The position numbers and the translations under genes were made by a program. Shown here piece after piece: positions 61,534 through 64,000 of a stretch of DNA of 64,000 bases (position 1 is its first letter; every line of letters starts with the position of its first letter). The notes under the pieces were generated by a model. That model had not been told where the DNA came from. It made no database searches and saw only the letters and a list, made by a program, of their open reading frames with translations. Origin of the DNA: Stieleria magnilauensis (GTDB lineage: Bacteria > Planctomycetota > Planctomycetia > Pirellulales > Pirellulaceae). The DNA is taken from NCBI GenBank assembly GCA_007753675.1, contig CP036432.1, positions 5,616,394 to 5,680,393 of the forward strand, written 5' to 3'.

Positions 61534-64000
61534 ATGACGCAAAACATCCTTGGATTCCGCAACCACAAACGCGGCGTGCTGTGGGCACTCTCGCTCGCCG
61601 GCTGCTTTGTTTTCGCGACATTGTCGGGCGTAGCAGAAGCGAACCCATCCGAATCGGCGGCTTCGACTGGCTCGGCTGCCGATCGTCTTCAAGAGACAGC
61701 CCGACCCAATATTGTCTTTATTTTGACCGACGATCACCGCTGGGATAGTTACGGCGCGACCAGTAACGCACGAATTCGGACACCGAACCTCGACCGAATC
61801 ACCGAACGTGGCACTCGGTTTTCCAATGCCTTCGTCACCTTGTCGATCTGTTCTCCCAGCCGAGCGGCTTGCTTGACTGGGAGATACGGCAGCGTCAATG
61901 GTGTAACAGCCTACGGCAATGTCCCGCTCAATGAGGGAGAAACGACGTTCGCGCAGGCACTTCGGAAAGCGGGCTATACGACCGGCGTCACCGGCAAATG
62001 GCATCTCAAGACGAGTCCCGAAGCATGCGGGTTCGACTTTGCGTCGACGTGTTGGGGAAACGGCAGCTGGTACGACCGCCAATTCACGGTCGATGGTCAA
62101 CAGAAAGTGATGCCGGGGTTCGTCGATGATGTCGCAGCCGACCAGGCAATCCGTTTCATCGATCAATCGCTCGACTCAGGACGCCCCTTTGTGCTGTGGA
62201 TGTGCACCCAAGTGCCTCATATGGACGGAAATCACACTTGGCCGGCCAAGCAGGAGTACCTTGCCAAGTACGATGCCGACCAAATGCCGTTGCCCGAAAC
62301 ATGGGACGATGACCTTGCGGGAAAACCCGAATACCTCAAGACGTCTCGCAATCGCACACAGGCGATCAAGTACGGCTACGAAGATCCTGACGCGATTCGC
62401 AAGCATGCCCGCGACTACTACGCGAGTGTCGAGCAAATGGAAGCGGCAGTCGGCCGACTGATGAGCGAAATCGATCGTCGTGGGCTCGACGAAAACACCT
62501 GGTACATCTTCATGGGCGACAACGGCTGGTTTCTCGGCGAGCACGGCTTGACCAGCAAAGTCCTGCCTTATGAAGAGTCCATGCGCGTTCCGATGGCGAT
62601 CGCTGGACCAAAGACATCGGCCAAAGTCTGCGATGAACTCGTGCTGAATATCGACCTGACGGCGACGATCTACGACTTGGCCGGCTTGACCGCTCCTAAG
62701 TCGCTGCATGGGCGCAGCTTACTGCCCATCGTCGCAGGGCAATCGGTGCATGACTGGCGCAACAGTTTTCTCTACGAAGCACCAACGCCCCAGTTAGGCA
62801 GCCAGCCGCTATGGGCAGTCCGCAATGCGCGGTGGAAGTACGTCGAGACGCACGCGGACGGAATTTCGGGCAAGGTGTTCCCGGAACTGTATGACCTGCA
62901 GTCGGACGCGGCCGAGCAACACAATCTCGCCGGCAACCCCAAGTATCGTGAGACGCTCGACGAGTTAAAAAAGACGCTCGTTCAACAGCGGAACGCGATC
63001 ACAAATGACAAGTCAGACCTGGTCGCTGCCGGCCCTGCAGAACAAGAACCGACGGACAACAGCAACGCCAAACCCCCCACCGCTCCGTCGAAGCCCGCTC
63101 GCACAGACATCCACATCAGTGGCATCTATCCCCATCTGACGACGTATGGCGTCTACAGTCAGAACGGCGCGCACGACAAACAAGGACACAACGAATGCGG
63201 CATCGGTGCCGTCGTGCCCTGGGCAGGGAAATTGTGGATGGTGAATTACGCACCACACATGCCCCGCGGCAGCGAACACAAGTTGTTCTCGGTTGACCCG
63301 GACTTATCCAAGCCAATGACGATTCATCCGGAAAGCGTGGGCGGGACGCCGGCAGGACGGATGATCCATGCCGAATCGAATCAACTTTTGATCGCTCATC
63401 ACTTGATCGACGAAAATGGAAAGGTGCGGACGATTCAGCCGAAGGACATGCCCATCCGTGTCACCGCAATCGCGCGTCACCTGGTCGATCCGGAGAACAT
63501 GGTTTACTACGTCGACATGGAAGGCTCCATTTGGGAAGCCGACGTCCACACGCTCGCAGTGAATCGATTGTTCAAAAAGCCTGTTCCCGGTTGGCACGGC
63601 AAAGGAGGCTACACATCGCAGGGACGACTTGTCATTTCCAACAATGGAGAGTTGCATGTCGGCGACTACAAGGACGTTTTGGTGGGCGGCGAGGCGAAAA
63701 CGCCGGAGGAACGAGGCGTGTTGGCAGAATTCGACGGCACGAACTGGAAGATCGTTGAACGAAGACAATACACCGAGGTGACCGGCCCCAAGGGAATCAC
63801 CGGCGGCAGTGACGGCAACGATCCGATTTGGACCATGGGCTGGGACCGCCGCAGCGTTCGATTGAAAGTCCTCGATAATGGGACCTGGCACACTTACCTG
63901 CTGCCCAAGGCCGCCTACTGCAACGATGCCGAGCACGGATGGTATACCGAATGGCTGCGCATTCGAGAAATCACCGAGGGCCGCTGGATGATGGACATGC
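61534..64000 (+). CDS. Exported sulfatase fused to a second C-terminal domain, cut by the window end (>822 aa)
   Basis: After a signal peptide (GVLWALSLAGCFVFATLSGVAEA) the sulfatase domain starts RPNIVFILTDDHRWDSYG (Asp66, Asp67 bind calcium) and contains the formylglycine site CSPSR at Cys106 in SICSPSRAACLTGRYG, GKWHLK, and GDNGWFLGEHGL with further metal ligands. It ends near residue 480 (DLAANP-like end LAGNPKYRETLDELKK). A Pro/Ala/Asn-rich linker (490-520) then joins a domain of beta strands (HISGIYPHLTTYGVYSQNG, GKLWMVNYAPHMPRGSEHKLFSVD, NMVYYVDMEGSIWEADVHTL) in the same frame, propeller-like in outline. No stop occurs before 64000. The enzyme is inferred to desulfate a polysaccharide outside the cytoplasm; the extra domain may bind the substrate. 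Confidence 0.9.
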   Translation, partial: MTQNILGFRNHKRGVLWALSLAGCFVFATLSGVAEANPSESAASTGSAADRLQETARPNIVFILTDDHRWDSYGATSNARIRTPNLDRITERGTRFSNAFVTLSICSPSRAACLTGRYGSVNGVTAYGNVPLNEGETTFAQALRKAGYTTGVTGKWHLKTSPEACGFDFASTCWGNGSWYDRQFTVDGQQKVMPGFVDDVAADQAIRFIDQSLDSGRPFVLWMCTQVPHMDGNHTWPAKQEYLAKYDADQMPLPETWDDDLAGKPEYLKTSRNRTQAIKYGYEDPDAIRKHARDYYASVEQMEAAVGRLMSEIDRRGLDENTWYIFMGDNGWFLGEHGLTSKVLPYEESMRVPMAIAGPKTSAKVCDELVLNIDLTATIYDLAGLTAPKSLHGRSLLPIVAGQSVHDWRNSFLYEAPTPQLGSQPLWAVRNARWKYVETHADGISGKVFPELYDLQSDAAEQHNLAGNPKYRETLDELKKTLVQQRNAITNDKSDLVAAGPAEQEPTDNSNAKPPTAPSKPARTDIHISGIYPHLTTYGVYSQNGAHDKQGHNECGIGAVVPWAGKLWMVNYAPHMPRGSEHKLFSVDPDLSKPMTIHPESVGGTPAGRMIHAESNQLLIAHHLIDENGKVRTIQPKDMPIRVTAIARHLVDPENMVYYVDMEGSIWEADVHTLAVNRLFKKPVPGWHGKGGYTSQGRLVISNNGELHVGDYKDVLVGGEAKTPEERGVLAEFDGTNWKIVERRQYTEVTGPKGITGGSDGNDPIWTMGWDRRSVRLKVLDNGTWHTYLLPKAAYCNDAEHGWYTEWLRIREITEGRWMMDM

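Noticed and set aside
1..64000. CRISPR array, tRNA or rRNA genes
   Set aside because: No regularly spaced direct repeats with unique spacers, and no tRNA-like T-loop/acceptor combination or rRNA sequence was recognised on reading through; a tRNAscan or Infernal run would settle it.
1..64000. Prophage or integrative element
   Set aside because: No integrase, capsid, terminase or transposase gene was seen; the mobile signals are limited to short non-coding palindromes and gene remnants.

Overview
The window reads as a chromosome segment of a marine planctomycete of the Pirellulales/Rhodopirellula type. This is inferred from gene content: cytochrome-c/PSD-domain proteins (DUF1549/DUF1553, DUF1592) paired with DUF1501 or DUF1552 secreted proteins, sulfatases with formylglycine motifs, GH95 and kappa-carrageenase-like GH16 enzymes, an ECF sigma/FecR-type regulator pair, an SGNH hydrolase and an M28 peptidase. 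GC content is moderately high and most genes have no clear Shine-Dalgarno sequence. No tRNA, rRNA, CRISPR array, integrase or transposase was recognised.

Layout. 0-9 kb: a zinc-ribbon TPR protein, a secreted alpha/beta hydrolase, and a PSD1/DUF1501 pair. 9-11 kb: two small secreted or membrane proteins and an island of palindromic repeats. 11-16 kb: a YtcJ-type amidohydrolase and an overlapping XPB helicase/DUF790 (Bax1) nuclease pair, which is an archaeal-type repair module. 16-22 kb: a Uma2 remnant and a translationally overlapping DUF1592-DUF1552-HEAT operon. 22-25 kb: an RNase Z-like MBL protein, an SDR, and two Hsp20 genes followed by the tail of a lost third copy. 25-32 kb: a truncated planctomycete family protein, a propeller-like protein, a sulfatase, a GH13 branching-type enzyme and a metallophosphoesterase. 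32-36 kb: a VTT-CdsA-CDP-alcohol phosphatidyltransferase operon, a mini membrane protein and a degenerate metallophosphoesterase. 36-44 kb: GH95, SGNH hydrolase and a second DUF1592/DUF1552 pair in inverted orientation. 44-48 kb: M28 peptidase, small conserved proteins, an AhpD-like protein and a BON protein. 48-55.5 kb: a six-gene signal-transduction cluster (NtrC-type regulator, membrane kinase, response regulator, REC-kinase, REC-RsbW-like ATPase, REC-HPt). 55.7-64 kb: GH16, a DoxX-MarR-alkylsulfatase operon, a FecR/ECF sigma pair, and divergently a sulfatase fused to a second large domain that runs off the window.

Most gene boundaries between convergent or unrelated units carry palindromic elements of 50-130 bp. 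At least six different families can be told apart, and three of them are present twice. Together with the gene remnants (Uma2, Hsp20, a 5'-truncated gene) they suggest an intergenic space shaped by non-autonomous repeat elements and by recombination.
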